Part shown: positions 33,834 through 42,330 of the stretch, piece after piece
Position numbering within the stretch: the first letter of the stretch is position 1
How the letters are laid out: every line of letters starts with the position of its first letter
DNA from: Streptomyces africanus
GTDB taxonomy: Bacteria > Actinomycetota > Actinomycetes > Streptomycetales > Streptomycetaceae
NCBI RefSeq assembly: GCF_002150735.1
Contig: NZ_MUKA01000230.1
Location: 1-56,537 of the forward strand
DNA length: 56,537 nt
Direction of reading: 5' to 3'
The notes under the pieces: model-generated
What the model saw: the letters and a program-made list of their open reading frames with translations, nothing else
What the model was told of the DNA's origin: nothing
The model's database searches: none
Translations under genes and position numbers: made by a program

Positions 33834-34742
33834 TCAGCGCCACTCCACCGCGAACGCCCGGCCCGGGTTCTGAGTGAGGACGCGCTCCACCAGGTCCTCG
33901 CCCACCGCCCGGACGAGCCGCGGGCGCACCCGGCGCAGCAGATACGGCATCCCGGGGCCGCCGCCCACCGAGCGGGCGGCGGCCGTCGTGGTGTCCGCGC
34001 CCAGCAGCAGCCGGTCGCCGAACCCGGCGTCGGCGAGGGCCCGTACGGCGTCCGGCATCCGCCAGTCCGTGGCGTGGTGGGCGTGCGACGGGCCGTCGAA
34101 GGCCAGATAGCAGCCGGACTCCGCGGCCTGCCGGTGCAGCACCAGGTCGGGGGAGCGGTTCAGGTGCCCGAGCACCACGCGCTGCGGCGGCACCCCCAAC
34201 GGGCCGCACAGCAGGTCCAGTACGTCCAGCGCACCGGTGCCCAGCTCCAGATGTACGGCGATGGTCACGCCCGTGGCGTGATGCGCCTCGGCCGCCGCCG
34301 TCATCGTCCAGCGGGCGTGCGCGTCCAGGGCGTGGAAACCGCCCGCGACCTTGACGAGCCCCGCCCGGACCCCCGACGTGCCGATGCCCTCGGTGAGTTC
34401 GGAGACGAAGAGGTCGGCGAGCCGGCCGCGCAGCCCCTTCAGCGTGTCCTCGTCGTAGTGGACGGCCTGGTGCAGCCCGGTCGCCGCGACCACGTGCACC
34501 CCGGTCTCCCGGGACAGCGGCGGCAGATCGGCGGCCCGCCGCCCGAGCCCGTACGGCGTCCACTGCACCACGGCACCGCCGCCCTGTTCCCGGAACGCGG
34601 CCAGCTCCGCGCGCGCCGCCGCCACGCTGCGCAGCTCCTGGCCGGGCAGCCGGGGACTGCCGAAGAACAGGTGGTCGTGGGCGTCGCACACGCCCAGGTC
34701 CCCGGGCGGCACGTCGCCCAGCACCGTGCGGACCGCGCTCAC
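33834..34742 (-). CDS. Phosphotriesterase-family amidohydrolase
   Basis: A 302-residue metal-dependent hydrolase with the full binuclear site: CDAHDHLFF (HxH), AGLVKVAGG (bridging carboxylated Lys), IAVHLELG (His), VVLGHLNR (His) and LLLGADTT (Asp). Family members include phosphotriesterases, lactonases and carbohydrate esterases; lactonase-like activity is more likely in soil actinobacteria than pesticide hydrolysis, but this is inference. The start is GTG 34742, which overlaps the DUF4865 stop (GTGA); GTG 34745 is an alternative. Last gene of the TetR-DUF4865 operon. Confidence 0.88.
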   Translation of the reverse strand: MSAVRTVLGDVPPGDLGVCDAHDHLFFGSPRLPGQELRSVAAARAELAAFREQGGGAVVQWTPYGLGRRAADLPPLSRETGVHVVAATGLHQAVHYDEDTLKGLRGRLADLFVSELTEGIGTSGVRAGLVKVAGGFHALDAHARWTMTAAAEAHHATGVTIAVHLELGTGALDVLDLLCGPLGVPPQRVVLGHLNRSPDLVLHRQAAESGCYLAFDGPSHAHHATDWRMPDAVRALADAGFGDRLLLGADTTTAAARSVGGGPGMPYLLRRVRPRLVRAVGEDLVERVLTQNPGRAFAVEWR

Positions 34743-35317
34743 CACCGGCGCCCCCGGGGCAGCCGGTCCCGGCCCGGTGCCGACAGGTGCAGCACCTCGA
34801 ACACGTCGCCCTCGGCCTTCGGGGTGTCGTGTTCCCAGAGGGAGAAGTGCACCAGCTCCCAGCGGCTCGTGTCGACGGCCGCCGCGGCGAGCAGGGCCCC
34901 GTCCTGCGCCGCCAGCCGCCGGACCTCCCGCACGGCGTCCTCCGCCGCCTCGGCCAACAGGCCCGTGGCGGGGACGGGTTGGCGGCGCCGTACCGCGAAC
35001 CGCGCGTGCGCCCCGGCCCCTTCCTCGTACGCGAGTCCCGTCCACTGCCGTACGGACGGCCGCCCGAAGTCGTCGCTGAGCCCCTGGAACCCGCCGCCCC
35101 AGAGGAAGGCGTTCATGCCGTCGACGGTGTTCCACAGATAGAAGGGCGCGTACTGGTTGACCGGCGAGCCGCGCAGACCGCGCTCGCGCGCCAGATAGGC
35201 CTTGAAGCCGAGCCCGTCCCAGTCGTCGAGCAGATGCCCCAGGCGGGCGACCCGGTCGCGGACGACGCCCATGTCGTAATCGGCGGGCAGGGTGAGCTCG
35301 TACTGCATGGCGTGCAT
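34739..35317 (-). CDS. DUF4865-family protein
   Basis: A 192-residue protein matching what I recall of DUF4865: MQYELTLPADYDMGVVRDRV, NQYAPFYLWNTVDGMNAFLW, FGRPSVRQWTGLAYEEG. The fold is probably a ferredoxin-like dimeric alpha/beta barrel of the monooxygenase type; no function is established. ATG 35317 has GAGGAGG upstream. It sits between tetR (11-base gap) and the phosphotriesterase-like gene (overlap), so the three are one operon. Confidence 0.8.
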   Translation of the reverse strand: MHAMQYELTLPADYDMGVVRDRVARLGHLLDDWDGLGFKAYLARERGLRGSPVNQYAPFYLWNTVDGMNAFLWGGGFQGLSDDFGRPSVRQWTGLAYEEGAGAHARFAVRRRQPVPATGLLAEAAEDAVREVRRLAAQDGALLAAAAVDTSRWELVHFSLWEHDTPKAEGDVFEVLHLSAPGRDRLPRGRRW

Positions 35318-35328
35318 TCAGGCCCTCC

Positions 35329-35892
35329 TCAGGCGGGACGGGGTGCCAGCAGGGACAGCAGCCCCCGCACCCCCGCGTCGAACGCGGCGGGGGAGCCGGA
35401 GGCGCGGGCCAGGACGTAACCGCCCTGGACGGTCGCGACGACCGCCGCGGCGATCTCCCCGCCGTCCAGCGAGGGCACGAACTGGCCCTGCTCCTTGCCC
35501 TCTTCGACGATCCCGGCGATCCGCTCCCGGATCCAGTCGAGCGTCTCGTCGACCGGGGCGCGCAGCTCGGCGCTGGCGATCACGTCCGGGTCCATGGCCA
35601 GCCGGCCGACCGGGCAGCCACGCAGCACGTCCCGCTCGCGCCGCAGATATGCCGCGATGCGCTCGTACGGCGTTCCCGGGCCGTCGAGTACTCCCGCGGC
35701 GGTAGCCCGCATCTCCTCGGCGGTCCGCCGGATCGCGGCCAGCGCGAGGTCGGGCTTGCCCTTGAAGTGGTGGTACATGCTGCCCTGCCCGGCGCCCGCG
35801 CGCTCCAGGATCGCCTTGGGGCTCGTTCCCACGTAGCCGCGCTCCCACAGCAGCTCGCGCGTGGACTCGATCAGCCGTTCCGAGGTGCTCAT
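35329..35892 (-). CDS. TetR-family regulator
   Basis: A 187-residue TetR regulator: helix-turn-helix in residues 5-48 (GYVGTSPKAILERAGAGQGS, then MYHHFKGKPDLALAAI) and a C-terminal domain with CPVGRLAMDPDV, as in the YxaF/LmrA-type group. It heads an operon with DUF4865 and the phosphotriesterase-like gene and should regulate itself through the palindrome directly upstream. The start is ATG 35892; ATG 35907 lies inside the palindrome. The -10-like TATGTA would give a very short leader. Confidence 0.88.
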   Translation of the reverse strand: MSTSERLIESTRELLWERGYVGTSPKAILERAGAGQGSMYHHFKGKPDLALAAIRRTAEEMRATAAGVLDGPGTPYERIAAYLRRERDVLRGCPVGRLAMDPDVIASAELRAPVDETLDWIRERIAGIVEEGKEQGQFVPSLDGGEIAAAVVATVQGGYVLARASGSPAAFDAGVRGLLSLLAPRPA

Positions 35893-35899
35893 GACCGCA

Positions 35900-35921
35900 C
35901 TGTACATACCAGTAGGTACAG
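35900..35921. promoter_or_regulatory. TetR autoregulatory palindrome
   Basis: A 22-base inverted repeat with arms CTGTACATACC and AGTAGGTACAG, matching at 9 of 11 arm positions. It lies eight bases upstream of the tetR start. Confidence 0.75.
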
Positions 35922-36079
35922 AAGTCGAGGGCCGGGGGAGCAGCCCGGCAACGCCCGTCTACTCCTCGCGAGGTACGCGCACTGCCGCTGGCCGTACGAC
36001 GACCTGGGACCCCCCACGGGGCGACGCTCGGAAGCGACACACAGGACATCGCAGCAACGCGTCCGAGGAGTTGAACGAC

Positions 36080-36361
36080 ATGCAGACCCTGGCGAACTTC
36101 GGTGACGGCGGCCCCGGCCCCTGGATCCTGCTCTTCCCGGTGATCTGGGCCCTGGTCATCGGCGGCGGCATCGCGCTGCTGCGCCGCACGGTGTGGCGCG
36201 GCCGCCGCGGCGGCACCTGGCGGCAGCCCCCGGCCGGGAACGACTCGCCCATCACCGTGCTCGGACACCGCTTCGCCTCCGGCGAGATCGACGAGGACGA
36301 GTACTGGCGCCGGCTGTCCGTGCTGAACGAGGAGTTCGGCCGCAAGGGAGGTGCGGCATGA
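36080..36361 (+). CDS. SHOCT-domain membrane protein
   Basis: A 93-residue protein with one membrane segment (PWILLFPVIWALVIGGGIAL, residues 14-33) and a C-terminal SHOCT motif (LGHRFASGEIDEDEYWRRLS then VLNEEF). SHOCT modules are short oligomerisation motifs. The start is ATG 36080 with GAGGAG nine bases upstream. The stop overlaps the ABC ATPase start, so it belongs to that operon. Confidence 0.85.
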   Translation: MQTLANFGDGGPGPWILLFPVIWALVIGGGIALLRRTVWRGRRGGTWRQPPAGNDSPITVLGHRFASGEIDEDEYWRRLSVLNEEFGRKGGAA

Positions 36362-37116
36362 CCACGACGACCGCCACGACGGCCACGCGGCCCGCCGCCC
36401 GGGTCGTCGACGCGGTGAAGGTGTACGGCGGTGGCGACACCGCCGTACGCGCCCTCGACGGCGTGACCGTGAGCTTCCCGGCCGGCCGCTTCACCGCGAT
36501 CATGGGGCCCTCGGGCTCCGGCAAGTCCACCCTGATGCACTGCGCGGCCGGTCTGGACACGCTCACCTCGGGCACCGCCCGCATCGGCGACACCGACCTG
36601 GGCGGCCTCGACGACCGCCGCCTCACGCTCCTGCGCCGCGACCGCGTGGGCTTCGTGTTCCAGGCGTACAACCTGGTGCCGACCCTCACCGTCGCGGAGA
36701 ACATCAGGCTGCCCCTGGACCTGGCGGGCGGCCGGGGCGACCAGGAATGGATCGACGCGCTGATCGACGTCGTCGGACTGCGCGACCGGCTCCACCACCG
36801 GCCCGCCGAACTCTCCGGCGGACAGCAGCAACGCGTGGCCGTGGCCCGGGCGTTCGCCGGCCGGCCGGACGTCGTCTTCGCCGACGAGCCGACCGGCAAC
36901 CTCGACTCGCGCTCCGGCGAGGAGGTGCTGGGCCTGCTCGGCCGCGCCGTACGCCGGACGCGGCGCACGGTCGTCATGGTGACCCACGACCCCGTGGCCG
37001 CCGCGCACGCCGACGAGGTCGTCTTCCTCGCTGACGGACGCCTGGTCGACCGCATGGAGTCCCCGACCGCCGACCGGGTCCTGGACCGGATGAAGGCTTT
37101 CGAGGTGCCCTCATGA
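36358..37116 (+). CDS. MacB/LolD-type ABC transporter ATP-binding protein
   Basis: A 252-residue ATPase. Walker A is GPSGSGKST (near 51-59), the signature LSGGQQQRVAVARA (near 150), and Walker B DVVFADEPTGNLD, with switch His in VTHDP. The PTGNLDS form is typical of the LolD/MacB group that pairs with FtsX-like permeases. It is translationally coupled to the SHOCT gene and to the permease (ATGA at both ends). Confidence 0.95.
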   Translation: MTTTTATTATRPAARVVDAVKVYGGGDTAVRALDGVTVSFPAGRFTAIMGPSGSGKSTLMHCAAGLDTLTSGTARIGDTDLGGLDDRRLTLLRRDRVGFVFQAYNLVPTLTVAENIRLPLDLAGGRGDQEWIDALIDVVGLRDRLHHRPAELSGGQQQRVAVARAFAGRPDVVFADEPTGNLDSRSGEEVLGLLGRAVRRTRRTVVMVTHDPVAAAHADEVVFLADGRLVDRMESPTADRVLDRMKAFEVPS

Positions 37117-39674
37117 ACGCCGCCGTCCGCCTGAGTGTGTCCTCCCTGCGCGCCCACCGGCGGCGCTTCGCCGGTACGTTCCTCGCCGTGTTCCTGGGCG
37201 TGGCGTTCCTGGCCGGGACGCTCGTCATGGGCGACACGCTGCGCGCCGGTTTCGACTCGATGTTCGGCAAGGCGGCCGGCGGCACCGACGCCGTGGTCCG
37301 CAGCGCCGACGCCATCACCACGCCCGGAGAGAGCCAGGGCGTACGGCAGCCGGTCGCCACCGGCCTGGTCAGGACCGTCGAGAAGGTCCCGGGCGTCGCT
37401 GCCGCGGCGCCGAACATCCAGGGCGCCGGGCAGCTCGTGGGCGCGAACGGCGATCCGATCGGCGGCCAGGGCCCGCCCACCCTCGCCGGCAACTGGATCA
37501 CCGACCCGCAGCTCAACCCGTACCGGCTCGCCGAGGGGCGCGCACCGCGGAAGTCCGGCGAGGTCGTCGTCAACCGCGGTACCGCCGAGAAGGGCGGCCT
37601 GAAGATCGGCGACACGACCACCCTGCGCACCCCCGACCCGGTCCGGGTGACCATCGTCGGCCTCGCCACCTTCGCCGGTGAGGACGGCATGGCACAGGTG
37701 ACCTTCACCGGGATGACCGCGGCCGACGCGGAGAAGTACCTCACGGCCCGGCCCGGCGAGGCGGCGAGCATCCAGGTGCGGGCCGGCCCCGGCGTGAGCC
37801 AGCGGGAGCTCGTCGACCGGCTGAGCCCCGCCCTGCCCCAGGGCGTCGAGGCGATCACCGGCCAGGAGTCGGCCGAGGAGAACAACGAGATGATCTCCAG
37901 CCAGTTCCTGGACATCTTCACGCTGTTCCTGCTGGTGTTCTCCGGCGTCGCCCTGCTGGTGGCGACCTTCTCCATCCACAACACCTTCGCCATCGTCGTC
38001 GCCCAACGCACCCGCGAGAACGCCCTGTTGCGGGCGCTGGGCGCCTCCCGCCGCCAGGTCACCGCGACCACCCTGGTGGAGGCCACCGCCGTGGCCGTGA
38101 CCGCGTCCCTGGCCGGCCTGGCGGGCGGCATCGGCATCGCGGCCGGGCTCCAGGCACTGTTCCCGGCCATCGGCTTCCCGTTCCCCGAGGGCGACCTGGT
38201 GGTCAAGGGCCTGTCCCTGGCGCTGCCGCTGGCCGTCGGCATCGTGGTCTGCCTGGGTTCCGCCCTGCTGCCCGCCGTACGCGCCGGCCGCACCGCACCG
38301 CTGGCCGCCCTGCGCGAGACGGCCGTCGACACCTCCGGCGCGTCCCGGCTGCGGGCGGTCACCGGCACGGGCCTGATCGCGCTGGCCCTCGCCCTCACCC
38401 TGGCCGGTGTCCTCGTGTCGCCGTCCGTCTGGCTGGCGGGTTCCGGCGCCGCGCTGGCCCTGGTCGCGTTCGTGGTGCTCGGCCCGGTCGCCTCCACAAC
38501 CGCCGTCCGGATCCTCGGCAGCCCGCTCACTCGGCTGCGCGGTGTCACCGGCGCGCTGGCCCGGCAGGGCGCCCTGCGCAGCCCGAAGCGCACCGCGGCC
38601 ACCGCCAGTGCCCTGATGATCGGCGTGGCCGTCGTGTCGCTGTTCACGGTGTTCGGCGCCTCGCTGAAGGCCACCATGGACCAGACCGTGTCCCGGTCCT
38701 TCGCGGGCGACGTCGCCGTCAGCGCCCCGTCCTTCGGCGCGGGCGGCAGCGGCCTGAGCCCGAGGCTGGCCGGCGCGGTCCAGGAGCTGCCCGAGGTGAA
38801 CACGGCGGTCGGACTCGGCCGCGGTGTCGCCGAGGTCGACGGCGAGGGCCGGGCCCTCACGGTCACCGACCCGGCCGCCCTGGAACGCACCTTCGACCTC
38901 GGCAGGGTAGACGGCTCCCTGCGCGGCCTCGGCACCGACGGCCTCGCCATCACCGAGAAGGAAGCCGCCAGGCAGCACCTCACCACCGGTGAGAAGGCAC
39001 AGCTCACCTTCACCGACGGAAGGAAGGAGACGTTCACCGTCCGCGCGGTCTACGGGCAGTCCGAACTCGCCGGCGACTACGTCATCACCCGCGCCGCCTG
39101 GGCCCCGCACCGCACCCAGGACTCCGACACCCTCGTCGCCGTCACGTTCAAGGACGGCGTGAGCCCCGACGCGGGCAAGACGGCGGTGGAGAAGACCGCC
39201 GCCCGGTACGGCAACCCGGAGGTCCAGACCCGCGACGAGTACGCGCAGTCCTCGGCCGGTGGCATCGACATGATGCTCACCCTGGTCTACGCCCTGCTCG
39301 CCCTCGCGGTGGTCATCGCGCTCCTCGGCATCGCCAACACCCTGACCCTGGCGATCCACGAACGCACCCGCGAACTGGGCCTGCTGCGGGCCGTCGGCCA
39401 GACCCGCTCCCAGCTGCGGGCCATGGTCCGCTGGGAGTCGGTCCTGGTCGCCGCCTTCGGCACGGCCGGCGGGCTCAGCCTCGGCGCCTTCCTCGGCTGG
39501 GTCCTCGTCAGGGCCTCGGACGGCAGCAGCGACAGCGACTTCGCCTTCGCCGTGCCGCCCGCGCAGCTCGCGGTCGTGGCCCTCGTGGGTCTCGCGGCCG
39601 GCGCCCTCGCGGGGCTGCGCCCGGCCCGGCGCGCGGCACGCCTGGACGTCCTGCGGGCCATCGCCACCGAGTGA
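37113..39674 (+). CDS. FtsX-family ABC transporter permease
   Basis: An 853-residue permease with duplicated MacB-type periplasmic domains and two FtsX modules. An N-terminal membrane segment (FAGTFLAVFLGVAFLAGTLV) is followed by an extracellular domain, FtsX core 1 (TLFLLVFSGVALLVATFSI then RENALLRALGASRRQV), a second segment pair, another extracellular domain and core 2 (LALAVVIALLGIANTLTLAI then ERTRELGLLRAVGQTRSQL). Such mechanotransmission-type systems often deal with envelope stress, antimicrobial peptides or lipoprotein handling; the cargo is unknown. Confidence 0.93.
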   Translation: MNAAVRLSVSSLRAHRRRFAGTFLAVFLGVAFLAGTLVMGDTLRAGFDSMFGKAAGGTDAVVRSADAITTPGESQGVRQPVATGLVRTVEKVPGVAAAAPNIQGAGQLVGANGDPIGGQGPPTLAGNWITDPQLNPYRLAEGRAPRKSGEVVVNRGTAEKGGLKIGDTTTLRTPDPVRVTIVGLATFAGEDGMAQVTFTGMTAADAEKYLTARPGEAASIQVRAGPGVSQRELVDRLSPALPQGVEAITGQESAEENNEMISSQFLDIFTLFLLVFSGVALLVATFSIHNTFAIVVAQRTRENALLRALGASRRQVTATTLVEATAVAVTASLAGLAGGIGIAAGLQALFPAIGFPFPEGDLVVKGLSLALPLAVGIVVCLGSALLPAVRAGRTAPLAALRETAVDTSGASRLRAVTGTGLIALALALTLAGVLVSPSVWLAGSGAALALVAFVVLGPVASTTAVRILGSPLTRLRGVTGALARQGALRSPKRTAATASALMIGVAVVSLFTVFGASLKATMDQTVSRSFAGDVAVSAPSFGAGGSGLSPRLAGAVQELPEVNTAVGLGRGVAEVDGEGRALTVTDPAALERTFDLGRVDGSLRGLGTDGLAITEKEAARQHLTTGEKAQLTFTDGRKETFTVRAVYGQSELAGDYVITRAAWAPHRTQDSDTLVAVTFKDGVSPDAGKTAVEKTAARYGNPEVQTRDEYAQSSAGGIDMMLTLVYALLALAVVIALLGIANTLTLAIHERTRELGLLRAVGQTRSQLRAMVRWESVLVAAFGTAGGLSLGAFLGWVLVRASDGSSDSDFAFAVPPAQLAVVALVGLAAGALAGLRPARRAARLDVLRAIATE

Positions 39675-39675
39675 C

Positions 39676-39703
39676 CCCGGGGGCCGCCCGCGCGACCCCC
39701 GGG
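39676..39703. terminator. Hairpin terminator between convergent genes
   Basis: CCCGGGGG at 39676-39683 pairs with CCCCCGGG at 39696-39703. A second perfect stem, CCGCCCGG (39717-39724) with CCGGGCGG (39743-39750), follows and runs into the end of the HATPase gene. Confidence 0.65.
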
Positions 39704-39724
39704 CGAACGGTGGTCACCGCCCGG

Positions 39725-40267
39725 TCAACCGGCAACGGCGGACCGGGCGGGAGCATGTTCGGGCCGCAGCCCGTCGGCGGCGAGCCCCACCTCCGCGAAC
39801 CTGCGCGCGGGTTTCTCCTGGACGACGTGCCGCGCCCGGCGCGACGGCGCCGCCACCGCGGGGGAGGTCGTCGGAAGGGTGAACCACACGACCTTGCCGG
39901 ACTCGCCGTCCGGCCGGACGCCCCAGCTCTCGCTCATGGCGGCCACCATCGCGAGCCCGCGCCCGCAGGTCGCCAGCGGCGCGATGTCCTGAGGGTCGTC
40001 CACCACGGGCATCCGCGGGTCGTGGTCGCGCACCGAGACCGTGAGCCGGTCGAGCAGCAGCTCTATCTCGACCGTGCACGTCTTGTCGGGCTGGGCATGC
40101 CGGTGGACGTTGGACAGCAGCTCCGTCACCCCGAGCGAGGCCCGGTCGATCAGAGCGTCCAGATGCCAGTAGCGCAACTGCGCAGAGACGATTCTGCGGA
40201 CCTGGCCGATCCGCGACGGCAGGGCTTGGAGCTCCACCGTGCAGTGCCTGCTTGGATAGCTGATCAC
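39725..40267 (-). CDS. RsbW-like ATP-binding (anti-sigma-type) protein
   Basis: A 180-residue single GHKL/HATPase domain protein of the type abundant in Streptomyces. N box: TELLSNVHRHA; G1: SVRDHDPRMP; G2: CGRGLAMVAAM. There is no histidine phosphotransfer domain, so it probably acts as a serine kinase/anti-sigma factor or is an orphan. The C-terminal 40 residues are Ala/Arg-rich and unconserved-looking. GTG 40267 was chosen because GGGGAG lies eight bases upstream; the frame stays open further. No anti-anti-sigma gene is adjacent. Confidence 0.85.
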   Translation of the reverse strand: MISYPSRHCTVELQALPSRIGQVRRIVSAQLRYWHLDALIDRASLGVTELLSNVHRHAQPDKTCTVEIELLLDRLTVSVRDHDPRMPVVDDPQDIAPLATCGRGLAMVAAMSESWGVRPDGESGKVVWFTLPTTSPAVAAPSRRARHVVQEKPARRFAEVGLAADGLRPEHAPARSAVAG

Positions 40268-40391
40268 GGCTGCGACTCCCCGACGTGAGGTCCGGAAGAA
40301 CACGGAGTTCGGATCCAGCAGGGCGCCTTGGTGACGCTGTCGCCCGCTGTCGTGGCCGGCGGGCTGGTTCGCAGCGTTATCGCCGGTAAAC

Positions 40392-40418
40392 CCAGAGTGA
40401 CGTGAGACCAGAGTGACG
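40392..40418. promoter_or_regulatory. Direct repeat upstream of the HATPase gene
   Basis: CCAGAGTGACG occurs at 40392-40402 and again at 40408-40418, a period of 16 bases. The position 125 bases upstream of the gene suggests a regulator site or promoter elements. Confidence 0.5.
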
Positions 40419-40450
40419 CAGGGGGTGGGGGACCGCAACTCGCGGACATC

Positions 40451-40774
40451 TCAGCCGCCGCGCCCCGCCGCCCGGCGCACGGCCTCGATGAAGCGCCGCG
40501 CCGCCGGCGGGCCGGGTTCGCCCGGAGCGGGGTCGTGATCGCCCAGGGTGAGCAGGTACCGGTTGCCGTTGAGATCCGCCGTGGCCCGGTCATCGGGGCC
40601 GAACCAGGGCTTGGAAGCGCGCACCGCCTGCACCGGCGCGCTGTCGATCTCACTGCCGTAACTGGTCAGCAGCTCGAGCCGGCCGTCGCTGATCCGGACC
40701 TGGCCGGCCCGGGTGAGCGAACGCAGCCGCTTCCCGATCCGCACGCCCGTGGCCCTGAACTCCGGCTCCGCCAT
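40451..40774 (-). CDS. Conserved small protein of unknown function
   Basis: A 107-residue basic protein with no signal peptide. The sequence alternates beta-like stretches (GQVRISDGRLELLTSYGSEI, ATADLNGNRYLLTLGDHD) and ends in a helix (AARRFIEAVRRAAG), a small beta-sandwich-like pattern. I do not recognise a named family. ATG 40774 follows a GGGGG/GGGTGG stretch. It diverges from the Cds1-like gene. Confidence 0.72.
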   Translation of the reverse strand: MAEPEFRATGVRIGKRLRSLTRAGQVRISDGRLELLTSYGSEIDSAPVQAVRASKPWFGPDDRATADLNGNRYLLTLGDHDPAPGEPGPPAARRFIEAVRRAAGRGG

Positions 40775-41175
40775 GCCACCCGCCCCCTTGTGCGCGTCGG
40801 TGCACCGGCCCGCCCGCTGCGCGGTACCCGGCACAGGCTCGTGTCCTGATCCAGTGTGCCCCGTCCGGAGGCCTGCTCCGGTGGTGCGTCGTACCCCTTG
40901 CCGGTACCCCGTCCGGAGATCCGGTCCCGCGGTGAAGTCTGCCCCCGCCCGGCGTCGAGCACCAGTACAGCAGACCCTCTCTCCAGGGGGCGCCCGGAGC
41001 ACACACGCAAGTGCGCCCCCTGGACCGCGCGCCCCCTTGCACCGGCTCTGCCCCAGGGGGCGCTTTGGGGGGCTCAAAGGTGCGTTTATGCAGGTGAGAA
41101 GCGTGCGCCAGGTGCTTATGATCGGGGTGTCGGCCGCGCGACGCGTCGTCGGCGCGCAGCGTTAGGAGCCCCCTC
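40775..41175. other. Long divergent intergenic region
   Basis: A 401-base spacer. Apart from the inverted 11-mer array at 40983-41063 it holds a TATGAT that could be a -10 for the Cds1-like gene near 41117 and the AGGAG ribosome site at 41164. No further gene is visible. Confidence 0.5.
40983..41063. repeat. Four-copy inverted 11-mer array
   Basis: CCAGGGGGCGC at 40983-40993 and 41053-41063; reverse-complement copies GCGCCCCCTGG at 41013-41023 and GCGCCCCCTTG (one mismatch) at 41029-41039. They form two inverted pairs. A related GCCCCCTTGTGCGC lies at 40782. These may be binding sites for a regulator of the Cds1-like gene, or alternative hairpins. Confidence 0.65.
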
Positions 41176-42300
41176 GTGAGCACCCCCCGGCAGACCCGGA
41201 CCGGCGTCACCCTCGACGTCGACCACAGCGACACCGCCTACCGCGCATGGCTGAAAGAAGCCGTCCGCAGAGTCCAGGCCGACGCCAACCGCTCGGCCGA
41301 CACGCATCTCCTCCACTTCCCCCTGCCCGAGGGGTGGGGCGTCGACCTGTACCTGAAGGACGAGTCCACCCACCCCACCGGCAGCCTCAAACACCGGCTC
41401 GCCCGCTCCCTCTTCCTCTACGGCCTCTGCAATGGCTGGATCCGGCCGGACCGCCCGGTGATCGAGGCCTCCAGCGGCTCGACGGCCGTCTCCGAGGCGT
41501 ACTTCGCGAAGCTCATCGGCGTGCCCTTCATCGCCGTCATGCCGCGCACGACGAGCCCCGAGAAGATCCGCCTCATCGAGTTCCACGCCGGGCAGTGCCA
41601 CTTCGTGGACGACCCCCGCACGATGTACGAGGAGTCCGCCCGACTCGCGGCCGAGACCGGCGGCCACTACATGGACCAGTTCACCTACGCCGAACGGGCC
41701 ACGGACTGGCGCGGCAACAACAACATCGCCGAGTCCATCTTCCGGCAGCTGCGCCGGGAGCGGTTCCCCGAGCCGGCGTGGATCGTCGCCACGGCGGGCA
41801 CCGGCGGCACCTCGGCGACCCTCGCGCGCTACGTGCACTACATGCAGTACGACACCCGCGTCTGCGTGGCCGACCCCGAGAACTCGTGCTTCTTCGAGGG
41901 CTGGACCACCGGCGATCCGGACGTCACCTGCGACTGCGGCTCCCGCATCGAGGGCATCGGCCGGCCCCGTATGGAACCGAGCTTCGTGCCCGGCGCGATC
42001 GACCGGATGATGAAGGTGCCCGACGCGGCCAGTGTCGCCGCGGTACGGGCACTGGAGCGCGCCATCGGCCGCAAGGCGGGCGGCTCGACCGGCACGGGCC
42101 TGTGGAGCGCGCTGAAGATCGTCGCGGAGATGGTGGCCGAGGGGCGGCAGGGGAGTGTCGTGACGCTGCTGTGCGACCCGGGGGACCGGTATCTCGACAA
42201 GTACTACTCGGACGCCTGGGTGGCCGCGCAGGGACTGGACATCGGGCCGTACACGGCCGCGATCGACTCGCTGCTGGAGACGGGCGTCTGGCCGGACTGA
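41176..42300 (+). CDS. PLP-dependent cysteine desulfhydrase/synthase family (Cds1-like)
   Basis: A 374-residue fold-type II PLP enzyme resembling Mycobacterium Cds1, an L-cysteine desulfhydrase. The PLP lysine sits in PTGSLKHRLARS (Lys about 72). The substrate loop is IEASSGSTAVSEAYFAKL, and the phosphate loop ATAGTGGTSATLARYV. Cysteines cluster in ENSCFFEG and DVTCDCGSR. It would release sulfide and ammonia from cysteine, or make cysteine derivatives. The start is GTG 41176 with AGGAG seven bases upstream. The array of GCGCCCCCT motifs just upstream suggests specific regulation. Confidence 0.85.
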   Translation: MSTPRQTRTGVTLDVDHSDTAYRAWLKEAVRRVQADANRSADTHLLHFPLPEGWGVDLYLKDESTHPTGSLKHRLARSLFLYGLCNGWIRPDRPVIEASSGSTAVSEAYFAKLIGVPFIAVMPRTTSPEKIRLIEFHAGQCHFVDDPRTMYEESARLAAETGGHYMDQFTYAERATDWRGNNNIAESIFRQLRRERFPEPAWIVATAGTGGTSATLARYVHYMQYDTRVCVADPENSCFFEGWTTGDPDVTCDCGSRIEGIGRPRMEPSFVPGAIDRMMKVPDAASVAAVRALERAIGRKAGGSTGTGLWSALKIVAEMVAEGRQGSVVTLLCDPGDRYLDKYYSDAWVAAQGLDIGPYTAAIDSLLETGVWPD

Positions 42301-42330
42301 GACGACACGCCGGGCCCGTGGCGCGAGGCG

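Noticed and set aside
33834..34742. Naming the amidohydrolase a pesticide-degrading phosphotriesterase
   Set aside because: The metal ligands are shared by lactonases and esterases of the family; nothing in the sequence separates these activities.
36252..39359. A 1035-codon minus-strand open frame opposite the ABC transporter genes
   Set aside because: It is antisense to clear ATPase and permease motifs and has no recognisable domain of its own.
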